64,000 nucleotides of DNA from Symsagittifera roscoffensis (taxonomy: Eukaryota > Xenacoelomorpha > Acoela > Convolutidae): the NCBI RefSeq assembly GCF_963678635.1, contig NC_087064.1, forward strand, positions 84,439,847 through 84,503,846, in the 5' to 3' direction. A program made the position numbers and the translations under genes. The notes beneath the pieces were generated by a model, which was not told the DNA's origin, ran no database searches, and worked only from the letters and a program-made list of their open reading frames with translations. Shown in pieces: positions 1 through 12,975 of this stretch. Position 1 is the stretch's first letter, and each line of letters starts with the position of its first letter.

Positions 1-3000
1 TTGGAAGTCACGCGTGGTGAAGGACGCGTGTCTTGCTTTTAATAAATGTCAATGTTCGTCGTTTTTGTTTTAGGTGACCTGTTGAAGACGAGGCGATTGG
101 AAGCCATGCGTGGTGAAGGACGCGTGTCTTGCTATTAATAAATGTCAATGTTCGTCGTTTTTATATTAGGTGACCTGTCGAAGAGGAGGTGATTGGAAGC
201 CATGCGTGGTAAAGGACGCGCGTCTAGCTAGTAATAAATGTCAGTGTTCATCATTTTTATATTAGCTGACCTGTTGAAAACGAGGCGATTGGAAGTCACG
301 CGTGGTGAAGGACGCGTGTCTTGCTATTAATAAAGGTCAATGTTCGTCGTTTTTATTTTAAGTGACCTGTTGAAGACGAGGCGATTGGAAGCCACGCGTG
401 ATAAAGGACGCGCGTCTTTCTAGAAGTAAAATTCAATGTTCATCAGTTTGATATTAGATGACCTGTTGAAAACGAGGCGATTGGAAGTCACGCGTGGTGA
501 AGGACGCGTGTCTTGCTAGAAATAAATTTCAATGATCATCAATTTGATATTAGCTGACCTGTTGAAAACGAGGCGATTGGAAGTCACGCGTGGTGAAGGA
601 CGCGTGTCTTGCTAGAAATAAATTTCAATGATCATCAATTTGATATTAGCTGACCTGTTAAAAACGAGACGATTGGAAGTCACGCGTGGTGAAGGACGCA
701 TGTCTTTCTAGAAGTAAAATTCAATGTTCATCAGTTTGATATTAGATGACCTGTTGAAAACGAGGCGATTGGAAGTCACGCGTGATAAAGGACGCGCGTC
801 TTTCTAGAAGTAAAATTCAATGTTCATCAGTTTGATATTAGATGACCTGTTGAAAACGAGGCGATTGGAAGCCACGCGTGATAAAGGACGCGCGTCTTTC
901 TAGAAGTAAAATTCAATGTTCATCAGTTTGATATTAGATGACCTGTTGAAAACGAGGCGATTGGAAGTCACGCGTGGTGAAGGACGCGTGTCTTGCTAGA
1001 AATAAATTTCAATGATCATCAATTTGATATTAGCTGACCTGTTAAAAACGAGACGATTGGAAGTCACGCGTGGTGAAGGACGCGTGTCTTGCTTTTAATA
1101 AATGTCAATGTTCGTCGTTTTTTTTTTAGGTGACCTGTTGAAGACGAGGCGATTGGAAGCCATGCGTGGTAAAGGACGCGCGTCTTGCTGGTGATAAATG
1201 TCAGTGTTCATCGTTTTTAAAATAGGCGACCTGTTGAAGACCAGGCGATTGGAAGCCACGCGTGGTAAAGGACGCGCGTCTTGCTAGTAATAAATGTCAG
1301 TGTTCATCGTTTTTAAAATAGGTGACCTGTTGAAGACGAGGCGATTGGAAGCCACGCGTGGTGAAGGACGCGTGTCCTGCTATTAATAAATGTCAATGTT
1401 CGTCGTTTTTATATTAGGTGACCTGTCGAAGAGGAGGTGATTGGAAGCCATGCGTGGTAAAGGACGCGCGTCTAGCTAGTAATAAATGTCAGTGTTCATC
1501 ATTTTTATATTAGCTGACCTGTTGAAAACGAGGCGATTGGAAGTCACGCGTGGTGAAGGTCGCGTGTCTTGCTATTAATAAATGTCATTGTTCGTCGTTT
1601 TTATTTTAGGTGACCTGTTGAAGACGAGGCGATTGGAAGCCACGCGTGGTAAAGGACGCGCGTCTTGCAAGAAGTAAATTTCAATGTTTATCAATTTGAT
1701 ATTAGCTGACCTGTTAAAAACGAGACGATTGGAAGTCACGCGTGGTGAAGGACGCGTGTCTCTCTATTAATAAATGTCAATGTTCGTCGTTTTTGTTTTA
1801 GGTGACCTGTTGAAGACGAGGTGATTGGAAGCCATGCGTGGTAAAGGACACGCGTCTTGCTGGTGATAAATGTCAGTGTTCATCGTTTTTAAAATAGGTG
1901 ACCTGTTGAAGACGAAGCGATTGGAAGCCATGCGTGGTAAAAAACGCGCGTCTTGCTGGTGATAAATGTCAGTGTTCATCGTTTTTAAAATAGGTGACCC
2001 GTTGAAGACGAGGCGATTGGAAGCCACGCGTGATAAAGGACGCGCGTCTAGCTAGTAATAAATGTCAGTGTTCATCATTTTTATTTTAGCTGACCTGTTG
2101 AAAACGAGGCGATTGGAAGTCACGAGTGGTGAAGGACGCGTAACTTGCTATTAATAAATGTCAATGTTCGTCGTTTTTATATTAGGTGACCTGTCGAAGA
2201 GGAGGTGATTGGAAGCCATGCGTGGTAAAGGACGCGCGTCTAGCTAGTAATAAATGTCAGTGTTCATCATTTTTATATTAGCTGACCTGTTGAAAACGAG
2301 GCGATTGGAAGTCACGCGTGGTGAAGGACGCGTGTCTTGCTATTAATAAAGGTCAATGTTCGTCGTTTTTATTTTAGGTGACCTGTTGAAGACGAGGCAA
2401 TTGGAAGCCACGCGTGATAAAGGACGCGCGTCTTGCTAGAAGTAAAATTCAATGTTCATCAATTTGATATTAGATGACCTGTTGAAAACGAGGCGATTGG
2501 AAGTCACGCGTGGTGAAGGACGCGTGTCTTGCTAGAAATAAATTTCAATGATCATCAATTTGATATTAGCTGACCTGTTGAAAACGAGGCGATTGGAAGT
2601 CACGCGTGGTGAAGGACGCGTGTCTTGCTATTAATAAAAGCTCAATGTTCGTCGTTTTTTTTATGTGACCTGTTTGAAGACGAGGCGATTGGAAGCCACG
2701 CGTGGTAAAGGACGCGCGTCTTGCTAGAAGTAAATTTCAATGTTCATCAATTTGATATTAGCTGACTTGTTGAAAACGAGGCGATTGGAAGTCACGCGTG
2801 TCTTGCTATTAATAAATGTCAATGTTCGTCGTTTTCATTTTAGGTGACCTGTTTGAAGACGAGGCGATTGGAAGCCACGCGTGGTAAAGGACGCGCGTCT
2901 TGCTAGAAGTAAATTTCAATGTTTATCAATTTGATATTAGCTGACCTGTTAAAAACGAGACGATTGGAAGTCACGCGTGGTGAAGGACGCGTGTCTTGCT

Positions 3001-3210
3001 ATTAATAAATGTCAATGTTCGTCGTTTTTGTTTTAGGTGACCTGTTGAAGACGAGGCGATTGGAAGCCATGCGTGGTAAAGGACGCGCGTCTTGCTGGTG
3101 ATAAATGTCAGTGTTCGTCGTTTTTAAAATAGGTGACCTGTTAAAGACGAGGCGATTGGAAGCCACGCGTGGTAAAGGACGCGCGTCTTGCTAGTAATAA
3201 ATGTCAATGC
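1..3210 (+). repeat. Satellite A sub-block rich in TCACGCG/CGCGTGTC units
   Basis: In this stretch many units have GGAAGTCACGCGTGGTGAAGG followed by ACGCGTGTC, often alternating with units having CCACGCGTGATAAAGG or CCATGCGTGGTAAAGG and GCGCGTC. Tails of the TTTGATATTAG type are common, with AATTTCAATGATCATC in several adjacent units (for example near 520-660). The alternation gives a partial dimer-like texture. Boundaries are approximate, since the same unit types return near 3.7-4.1 kb and 16.9-17.7 kb. Confidence 0.7.
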
Positions 3211-6200
3211 CAACATAATTATGTTAGATGACCTGTTGAATGAAGACGAGTCGATTGGAAGCCACGCGTGGTAAAGGACGCGAGTCTTGCTAGAAATAAT
3301 TGTTAATGTTCATCATTTTTTTATTAGGTGACCTATTAAAGACGAGGCGATTGGAAGCCATGCGCGGTAAAGGTCGCGCGTCTTGCTAGTAATTATTGTA
3401 AATGTTCATCATTTTTTTATTAGGTGACCTGTTAGAGACGAGGCGATCGGCAGCCACGCGAGGTAAAGGACTCGCGTCTTGCTAGTAATAAATGTCAATG
3501 TTCATCACTTTTGTTTTACGTTACCTGTTGAAGACGAGGCGATTAGAAGCCACGCGTGGTAAAGGACGCGCGTCTTGCTAGTGATAAGTGTCAATGTTCA
3601 TCATTTTTTTATTAGGTAATCTGTTAAAGACGAGGCAATTGGCAGCCACGCGTGCTAAAGGACTCGCGTCTTGCTAGAAGTAAAATTCAATGTTCATCAA
3701 TTTGATATTAGAAGACCTGTTGAAAACGAGGCGATTGGAAGTCACGCGTGGTGAAGGACGCGTGTCTTGCTAGAAATAAATTTCAATGATCATCAATTTG
3801 ATATTAGCTGAACTGTTGAAAACGAGGCGATTCGAAGTCACGCGTGGTGAAGGACGCGTGTCTTGCTATTAATAAAAGCTCAATGTTCGTCGTTTTTATT
3901 TTATGTGACCTGTTGAAGACGAGGCGATTGGAAGCCACGCGTGGTAAAGGACGCGCGTCTTGCTAGAAGTAAATTTCAATGTTCATCAATTTGATATTAG
4001 CTGACCTGTTGAAAACAAGGCGATTGGAAGTCACGCGCGGTGAAGGACGCGTGTCTTGCTGTTAATAAATGTCAATGTTCGTCGTTTTTATTTCAGGTGA
4101 CCTGTTGAAGACGAGGTGATTGGAAGCCGCGCGTGGTAACGGACGCGCGTCTTGCTAGTAATAAATGTCAATGTTCGTCATTTCTATGTTAAGTGACTTG
4201 TTGAAGACGAGGCGATTGGAAGCCACGCGTGGTGAAGGACGCGTGTCTTGCTATTAATAAATGTCAATGTTCGTCGTTTTTGTTTTAGGTGACCTGTTGA
4301 AGACGAGGCGATTGGAAGCCATGCGTGGTAAAGGACGCGCGTCTTGCTGGTGATAAATGTCAGTGTTCATCGTTTTTATAATAGGTGACCTGTTGAAGAC
4401 GAGGCGATTGGAAGCCACGCGTGGTAAAGGACGCGTGTCTTGCTAGTAATAAATGTCAATGCCATCATTTTTATGTTCGGTGACCTGTTGAATGAAGACG
4501 AGTCGATTGGAAGCCACGCGTGGTAAAGGACGCGCGTCTTGCTAGAAAAAAATGTCAATGTTCATCATTTTTTTATTGGGTGACCTATTAAAGACGAGGC
4601 GATTGGAAGCCATGCGCGGTAAAGGTCGCGCGTCTTGCTAGTAATAATTGTAAATGTTCATCATTTTTTTATTAGGTGACCTGTTAGAGACGAGGCGATC
4701 GGCAGCCACGCGAGGTAAAGGACTCGCGTCTTGCAAGTAATAAATGTCAATTTTCATCAATTTTGTTTTACGTTACCTGTTGAAGACGAGGCGATTAGAA
4801 GCCACGCGTGGTAAAGGACGCGCGTCTTGCTAAAGATGAATGTCAATGCCATCATTTTTATGTTCGGTGACCTGTTGAATGAAGACGAGTCGATTGGAAG
4901 CCACGCGTGGTAAAGGACGCGCGTCTTGCTAGAAAAAAATGTCAATGTTCATCATTTTTTTATTGGGTGACCTATTAAAGACGAGGCGATTGGAAGCCAT
5001 GCGCGGTAAAGGTCGCGCGTCTTGCTAGTAATAATTGTAAATGTTCATCATTTTTTTATTAGGTAATCTGTTAAAGACGAGGCGATTGGAAGCCACGCGC
5101 GGTAAAAGACGCGCGTCTTGCTAGTAATAAATGTAAATGATCATCATTTTTGTATTAGGTGACCCGTTGAAGACGAGGCGATTGGCAGCCACGCGTGGTA
5201 AAGAACTCGCGTCTTGCTAGTAATAAATGTCAGTGTTCATCATTTTTTTATTAGCTGACCTGTTGAAGACGATGCGATTGGAAGCCACGCGTGGTAAAGG
5301 ACGCGCGTCTTGCTAGTGATAAGTGTCAATGTTCATCATTTTTATATTAGGTAATCTGTTAAAAAAGAGGCGATTGGAAGCCACGCGCGGTAAAAGACGC
5401 GCGTCTTGCTAGTAATAAATGTAAATGTTCATCATTTTTGTATTAGGTGACCTGTTGAAGACGAGGCGATTGGCAGCCACGCGTGGTAAAGGACTCGCGT
5501 CTTGCTAGTAATAAATGTCATTGTTCATCGTTTTTATATTTGGTGATCTGTTGAAGACGAGGCGATTGGAAGCCACGCGTGGTAAGGGACGCGCGTCTTG
5601 CTAGTAAAAAAATGTCAACCTTCGTCGTTTTTCTATTAGTTGACCTGTTGAAGACGATGCGATTGGAAGCCGCGCGTGGTAAAGGACTCGCGTCTTGCTA
5701 GTAATAAATGTCATTGTTCATCGTTTTTATATTTGGTGATCTGTTGAAGACGAGGCGATTGGAAGCCATGCGCGGCAAAGGTCGCGCGTCTTGCTAGTAA
5801 TAATTGTAAATGTTCATCATTTTTTTATTAGGGGACCTGTTAGAGACGAGGCGATCGGCAGCCACGCGAGGTAAAGGACTCGCGTCCTGCTAGTAATAAA
5901 TGTCAATGTTCATCATTTTTATATTAGGTGACTTGTTGAAAACGAGGTGATTGAAAGCCGCGCGTGGTAACGGACGCGCGTCTTGCTAGTAATAAATGTC
6001 AATGTTCGTCATTTTTATATTAGGTGACCTGTTGAAGACGAGACGTTTGGAAGCCACGCGTGGTAAAGGACGCGTGTCTTGATAGAAGTAAGTTTCAAAG
6101 TTCATCAATTTGATATTAGTTGACCTGTTGAAAACGAGGCGATTGGATGTCACGCGTGGTGACGGACGCGTGTCTTGCTATTAATAAATGTCAATGTTCG

Positions 6201-7750
6201 TGATTTTTATTAGCTGACCTGTTGAAGAAGAGGCGATTGGAAGCCACGTGTGGTGAAGGACCTGTGTCTTGCTAGAAATAAACGTCAATGTTCATCAATT
6301 TTTTATTAGCTGACCTGTTGAAGAAGAGGCGATTGGAAGCCACGTGTGGTAAGGGACGCGCGTCTTGCTAGTAAAAATGTCAATCTTCGTCGTTTTTATA
6401 TTAGGTGACCTGTCGAAGAGGAGGTGATTGGAAGCCATGCGTTGTAAAGGAAGCGCGTCTAGCTAGAAGTAAAATTCAATGTTCATCAATTTGATATTAG
6501 CTGACCTGTTGAAAACGAGGCGATTGGAAGTCACGCGTGATGAAGGACGCGTGTCTTGCTAGAAATAAACGTCAATGTTCATCAATTTTGTCTTACGTGA
6601 TCTGTTAAAAAAGAGGCGATTGGAAGCCACGCGCGGTAAAAGACGCGCGTCTTGCTAGTAATAAATGCAAATGTTCATCATTTTTGTATTAGGTGACCTG
6701 TTGAAGACGAGGCGATTGGCAGCCACGCGTGGTAAAGGACTCGCGTCTTGCTAGTAATAAATGTAATTGTTCATCGTTTTTATATTTTGTGATCTGTTGA
6801 AGACGAGGCGATTAGAAGCCACGCGTGGTAAAGAACTCGCGTCTTGCTTGTAATAAATGTCAGTGTTCATCATTTTTTTATTAGCTGACCTGTTGAAGAC
6901 GATGCGATTGGAAGCCACGCGTGGTAAAGGACTCGCGTCTTGCTAGTAATAAATGTCATTGTTCATCGTTTTTATATTTGGTGATCTGTTGAAGACGAGG
7001 CGATTGGAAGCCATGCGCGGTAAAGGTCGCGCGTCTTGCTAGTAATAATTGTAAATGTCCATCATTTTTTTATTAGGGGACCTGTTAGAGACGAGGCGAT
7101 CGGCAGCCACGCGAGGTAAAGGACTCGCTTCCTGCTAGTAATAAATGTCAATGTTCATCAATTTTGTTTTACGTGACCTGTTGAAGACGAGGCGATTAGA
7201 CGCCACGCGTGGTAAAAGGCGCGCGTCTTGCTAGTGATAAATGTCAATGTTCATCATTTTTTTAGTAGATAATCTGTTAAAGATGAGGCGATTGGAAGCC
7301 ACGCGCGGTAAAAGACGCGCGTCTTGCTAGTAATAAATGTAAATGTTCATCATTTTTGTATTAGGTGACCTGTTGAAGACGAGGCGATTGGCAGCCACGC
7401 GTGGTAAAGGACTCGCGTCTTGCTAGTAATAAATGTCAGTGTTCATCATTTTTATATTAGCTGACCTGTTGAAGACGATGCGACTGGAAGCTACGGGTGG
7501 TAAAGGACGCGCGTCTTGCTAGTGATAAGTGTCAATATTCATCATTTTTTTATTAGGTAATCTGTTAAAAAAGAGGCGATTGGAAGCCACGCGCGGTAAA
7601 AGACACGCGTCTTGCTAGTAATAAATGTAAATGTTCATCTTTTTTGTATTAGGTGACCTGTTGAAGACGAAGCGATTGGCAGCCACGCGTGGTAAAGGAC
7701 TCGCGTCTTGCTAGTAATAAATATCAGTGTTCATCCTTTTTATATTTGGT
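3211..7750 (+). repeat. Satellite A sub-block with 99-bp and CGATCGGCAGCC units
   Basis: Two unit types become common here. One has GTTGAATGAAGACGAGTCG, which duplicates TGAA, often preceded by AATGCCATC lacking one base, for a net 99 bp; examples start near 3228, 4482 and 4869. The 4481 and 4868 copies are 387 bp apart, which is four units plus three bases. The other has GAGGCGATCGGCAGCC followed by CACGCGAGG and GGACTCGCG (3449, 4701, 5857, 7101). Tails of the ATCATTTTTTTATTAGG type also begin here. Boundaries are approximate. Confidence 0.65.
3456..3477. other. Core hairpin of satellite A, compensated variant
   Basis: Arms ACGCGAG (3456-3462) and CTCGCGT (3471-3477) are exact reverse complements around the 8-nt loop GTAAAGGA. 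The same compensated variant occurs at 4708-4729 and 5864-5885. The common unit has ACGCGTG and CGCGCGT in the same places, so the sixth stem pair is T-G there, A-T here, and C-G in units such as 5095-5116 (ACGCGCG, CGCGCGT). A related unit near 7109 has lost pairing at the base of the stem. Whether this acts as a cruciform, an RNA stem or a protein site is unknown. Confidence 0.7.
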
Positions 7751-7800
7751 GACCTGTTGAAGACGAGGCGCTTGGAAGCCACGCGTGGTAAAGGACGCAC

Positions 7801-8664
7801 GTCTTGCTGGTGATAAAAGTCAGTTTTCATCGTTTTCATATTAGATGGCCTGTTGAAGACGAGGCGATTGGAAGCCACGCGCGGTAAAAGACGCGCGTCT
7901 TCCTAGTAAGAAATGTAAATGTTCATCATTTTTGTATTAGGTGACCTGTTGAAGACGAGGCGATTGACAGCCACGCGTGGTAAAGGACTCGCGTCTTGCT
8001 AGTAATGAATATCAGTGTTCATCGTTTTTATATTAGGTGATCTGTTGAAGACGATGCGATTGGAAGCCACGCGTGGTAAAGGACGCACGTCTTGCTGGTG
8101 ATAAAAGTCAGTTTTCATCGTTTTCATATTAGATGGCCTGTTGAAGACGAGGCGATTGGAAGCCACGCGCGGTAAAAGACGCGCGTCTTCCTAGTAAGAA
8201 ATGTAAATGTTCATCTTTTTTGTATTAGGTGACCTGTTGAAGACGAAGCGATTGGCAGCCACGCGTGGTAAAGGACTCGCGTCTTGCTAGTAATAAATGT
8301 CAGTGTTCATCGTTTTTATATTTGGTGACCTGTTGAAGACGAGGCGATTGGAAGCCACGCGTGGTAAAGGACGCACGTCTTGCTGGTGATAAAAGTCAGT
8401 TTTCATCGTTTTCATATTAGGTGGCCTGTTGAAGACGAGGCGATTGGAAGCCACGCGCGGTAAAAGACGCGCGTCTTGCTAGTAATAAATGTAACTGTTC
8501 ATCATTATTGTATTAGGTGACCTGTTTAAGACGAGGCGATTGGCAGCCACGCGTGGTAAAGGACTCGCGTCTTGCTAGTAATAAATGCCATTGTTCATCG
8601 TTTTTATATTAGGTGACCTGTTGAAGACGATGCGATTGGAAGCCACGCGTGGTAAAGGACGCGC
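7801..8664 (+). repeat. 288-bp trimeric higher-order repeat, three copies
   Basis: The marker GTCTTGCTGGTGATAAAAGT begins at 7801, 8089 and 8377, exactly 288 bp (three 96-bp units) apart. Each copy has the same order: a GGTGATAAAAGTCAG unit with TTTTCATATTAG and the GGCCTG variant of the GACCTG box, then a CCACGCGCGGTAAAAGACG unit, then a GATTGGCAGCC or GATTGACAGCC unit with GGACTCGCG. The third copy fades toward its end. This is the clearest simple higher-order period in satellite A. Confidence 0.85.
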
Positions 8665-10154
8665 GTCTTGCTAGTGATAAGGGTCAATGTTCATAATTTT
8701 TTTATTAGGTAACCTGTTGAAGACGAGGCGATTGGCAGCCACGCGTTGTAAAAGAATCGCGTCTTGCTAGTATTAAATGTCAGTGTTCATCGTTTTTGTA
8801 TTAGGTGACCTGTTGAAAACGATGCGATTGGAAGCCACGCGTGGTAAAGGACGCGCGTCTTGCTAATAATAAATGTAAATGTTCATCATTTTTGTAAAAG
8901 GTGACCTGTTGAAGACGAGGCGATTGGCAGCCACGCGTGGTAAAGGACTCGCGTCTTGCTAGTAATAAATGTCAGTGTTCATCGTTTTTATATTAGGTGA
9001 CCTGTTGAAGACAAGGCGATTGGAAGCCACGCGTGGTAAAGGACGCACGTCTTGCTGGTGATAAATGTCAGTGTTCATCGTTTTTATATTAGGTGACCTG
9101 TTGAAGACGAGGCGATTGGAAGCCACGCGTGGTAAAGGACGCGCGTCTTGCTAGTAATAAATGTCAATGCCATCATTTTTATGTTAGGTCACCTGTTGAA
9201 TGAAGACGAGTCGATTGAAAGCCACCTGTGGTAAAGGACGCGCGTCTTGCTCGAAATAAATGTCAATGTTCATCATTTTTTATTAGGTGACCTATTAAAG
9301 ACGAGGCGATTGGAAGCCACGCGCGGCAAAGGTCGCGCGTCTTGCTAGTAATAATTGTAAATGCTCATCATTTTTCATTAGGTGACCTGTTAGAGACGAG
9401 GCGATCGGCAGCCACGCGTGGTAAAGGACTCGCGTCTTGCTTGTAATAAATGTCAATATTCATCCATTTTGTTTTACGTGACCTGTTGAAGACGAGGCGA
9501 TTAGAAGCCACGGGTGGTAAAGGACGCGCGTCTTGCTAGTGATAAATGTCAATGTTCATCATTTTTATTTTAGCTGACCTGTTGAACACGATGCGATTGG
9601 AAGCCACGCGTGGTAAAGGACTCGGGTCTTGCTAGAAGTAAAATTCAAAGTTCATCAATTTGATAATAGCTGACCTATTAAAGACGAGGCGATCGGCAGC
9701 CACGCGTGGTAAAGGACTCGCGTCTTGCTAGTAATAAATGTCAATGTTCATCAATTTTGTTTTACGTGACCTGTTGAAGACGAGGCGATTAGAAGCTACG
9801 CGTGGTAAAGGACTCGCGTCTTGCTAGAAGTAAAATCAAATGTTCATCAATTTGATATTAGCTGACCTGTTGAAAACGAGGCGATTGGAAACCACGCGTG
9901 GTGAAGGACGCGTGTTTTGCTAGAAACAAACGTCAATGTTCATCAATTTTTTATTAGCTGACCTGTTGAAGAAGAGGCGATTGGAAGCCACGCGTGGTAA
10001 AGGACGCGCGTCTTGCTAGTAATAAATTTCAATGCCATCATTTTTATGTTAAGTCACCTGTTGAATGAAGACGAGTCGATTGAAAGCCACGCGTGGTAAA
10101 GGACGCGCGTCTTGCTCGAAATAAATGTCAATGTTCATCATTTTTTTATTAGGT

Positions 10155-11276
10155 GACCTATTAAAGACGAGGCGATTGGAAGCCACGCGCGGAAAAGGTC
10201 GCGCGTCTTGCTAGTAATAATTGTAAATGCTCATCATTTTTCATTAGGTGACCTGTTAGAGACGAGGCGATCGGCAGCCAGGCGTGGTAAAGGACTCGCG
10301 TCTTGCTAGTAATAAATGTCAATATTCATCAATTTTGTCTGACGTGACCTGTTGAAGACGAGGCGATTAGAAGCCACGGGTGGTAAAGGACGCGCGTCTT
10401 GCTAGTGATAAATGTCAATGTTCATCATTTTTATATTAGCTGACCTGTTGAACACGTTGCGATTGGAAGCCACGCGTGGTAAAGGACTCGGGTCTTGCTA
10501 GAAGTAAAATTCAAAGTTCATCAATTTGATATTAGCTGACCTATTAAAGACGAGGCGATTGGAAGCCACGCGCGGTAAAGGTCGCGCGTCTTGCTAGTAA
10601 TAATTGTAAATGTTCATCATTTTTTATTAGGTGACCTGTTAAAGATGAGGCGATCGGCAGCCACGCGTGGTAAAGGACTCGCGTCTTGCTAGTAATAAAT
10701 GTCAATGTTCATCATTTTTTTATTAGGTGACCTATTAAAGACGAGGCGATTGGAAGCCACGCGCGGAAAAGGTCGCGCGTCTTGCTAGTAATAATTGTAA
10801 ATGCTCATCATTTTTCATTAGGTGACCTGTTAGAGACGAGGCGATTGGCAGCCAGGCGTGGTAAAGGACTCGCGTCTTGCTAGTAATAAATGTCAATATT
10901 CATCAATTTTGTCTGACGTGACCTGTTGAAGACGAGGCGATTAGAAGCCACGGGTGGTAAAGGACGCGCGTCTTGCTAGTGATAAATGTCAATGTTCATC
11001 ATTTTTATATTAGCTGACCTGTTGAACACGTTGCGATTGGAAGCCACGCGTGGTAAAGGACTCGGGTCTTGCTAGAAGTAAAATTCAAAGTTCATCAATT
11101 TGATATTAGCTGACCTATTAAAGACGAGCCGATTGGAAGCCACGCGCGGTAAAGGTCGCGCGTCTTGCTAGTAATAATTGTAAATGTTCATCATTTTTTA
11201 TTAGGTGACCTGTTAAAGATGAGGCGATCGGCAGCCACGCGTGGTAAAGGACTCGCGTCTTGCTAGTAATAAATGT
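10155..11276 (+). repeat. 574-bp tandem duplication in satellite A
   Basis: The landmarks GACCTATTAAAGACGAGGCG with GCGCGGAAAAGG occur at 10155 and 10729, and the following series (TGCTCATCATTTTTCATTAG, CAGGCGTGG, TTTGTCTGACGTGACC, GAACACGTTGCG, GGACTCGGGTC) repeats in the same order. A second landmark pair at 10538 and 11112 gives the same 574-bp offset. The length is six units with two net bases lost. The copies separate after about 10702 and 11276. Confidence 0.85.
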
Positions 11277-11688
11277 CAGTGTTCATCGTTTTTATATTAG
11301 GTGACCTGTTGAAGACAAGGCGATTGGAAGCCACGCGCGGTAAAAGACGCGCGTCTTGCTAGTAATAAATGTAAATGTTCATCATTTTTGTATTAGGTGA
11401 ACTGTTAAAGACGAGGCGATTGGCAGCCACGCGTGGTAAAGGACGCACGTCTTGCTGGTGATAAATGTCAGTGTTCATCGTTTTTATATTAGGTGACATG
11501 TTGAAGACGAGGCGATTGGAAGCCACGCGTGGTAAAGGACGCGCGTCTTGCTAGTAATAAATGTCAATGCCATCATTTTTATGTTAGGTCACCTGTTAAA
11601 TGAAGACGAGTCGATTGAAAGCCACGCGTGGTAAAGGACGCGCGTCTTGCTCGAAATAAATGTCAATGTTCATCATTTTTTATTAGGT

Positions 11689-12975
11689 GACCTATTAAAG
11701 ACGAGGCGATTGGAAGCCACGCGCGGCAAAGGACTCGCGTCTTGCTTGTAATAAATGTCAATATTCATCCATTTTGTTTTACGTGACCTGTTGAAGACGA
11801 GGCGATTAGAAGCCACGGGTGGTAAAGGACGCGCGTCTTGCTAGTGATAAATGTCAATGTTCATCATTTTTATATTAGCTGACCTGTTGAACACGATGCG
11901 ATTGGAAGCCACGCGTGGTAAAGGACTCGGGTCTTGCTAGAAGTAAAATTCAAAGTTCATCAATTTGATACTAGCTGACCTATTAAAGACGAGGCGATCG
12001 GCAGCCACGCGTGGTAAAGGACTCGCGTCTTGCTAGTAATAAATGTCAATGTTCATCAATTTTGTTTTACGTGACCTGTTGAAGATGAGGCGATTAGAAG
12101 CTACGCGTGGTAAAGGACTCGCGTCTTGCTAGAAGTAAAATCAAATGTTCATCAATTTGATATTAGCTGACCTGTTGAAAACGAGGCGATTGGAAACCAC
12201 GCGTGGTGAAGGACGCGTGTTTTGCTAGAAACAAACGTCAATGTTCATCAATTTTTTATTAGCTGACCTGTTGAAGAAGAGGCGATTGGAAGCCACGCGT
12301 GGTAAAGGACGCGCGTCTTGCTCGAAATAAATGTCAATGTTCATCATTTTTTATTAGGTGACCTATTAAAGACGAGGCGATTGGAAGCCACGCGCGGCAA
12401 AGGACTCGCGTCTTGCTTGTAATAAATGTCAATATTCATCCATTTTGTTTTACGTGACCTGTTGAAGACGAGGCGATTAGAAGCCACGGGTGGTAAAGGA
12501 CGCGCGTCTTGCTAGTGATAAATGTCAATGTTCATCATTTTTATATTAGCTGACCTGTTGAACACGATGCGATTGGAAGCCACGCGTGGTAAAGGACTCG
12601 GGTCTTGCTAGAAGTAAAATTCAAAGTTCATCAATTTGATACTAGCTGACCTATTAAAGACGAGGCGATCGGCAGCCACGCGTGGTAAAGGACTCGCGTC
12701 TTGCTAGTAATAAATGTCAATGTTCATCAATTTTGTTTTACGTGACCTGTTGAAGACGAGGCGATTAGAAGCTACGCGTGGTAAAGGACTCGCGTCTTGC
12801 TAGAAGTAAAATCAAATGTTCATCAATTTGATATTAGCTGACCTGTTGAAAACGAGGCGATTGGAAACCACGCGTGGTGAAGGACGCGTGTTTTGCTAGA
12901 AACAAACGTCAATGTTCATCAATTTTTTATTAGCTGACCTGTTGAAGAAGAGGCGATTGGAAGCCACGCGTGGTA
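11689..12975 (+). repeat. 671-bp tandem duplication in satellite A
   Basis: GACCTATTAAAGACGAGGCG followed by GCGCGGCAAAGGACTCG occurs at 11689 and 12360, and GACCTGTTGAACACGATGCG at 11881 and 12552, both 671 bp apart (seven units minus one base). The rare features GGACTCGGGTC, GATACTAGC, GAAACCACGCG and GCTAGAAACAAACG recur in order in both copies. An older relative of the same series lies near 9300-9990 (GAACACGATGCG landmark at 9576, 2305 bp before 11881), which shows repeated reuse of this segment. Confidence 0.85.

Noticed and set aside
1767-2027. Minus-strand 86-codon frame in satellite A
   Set aside because: It is a 32-residue translation of the 96-bp unit repeated; neighbouring units break it with stops and indels, so there is no sign of selection for coding.
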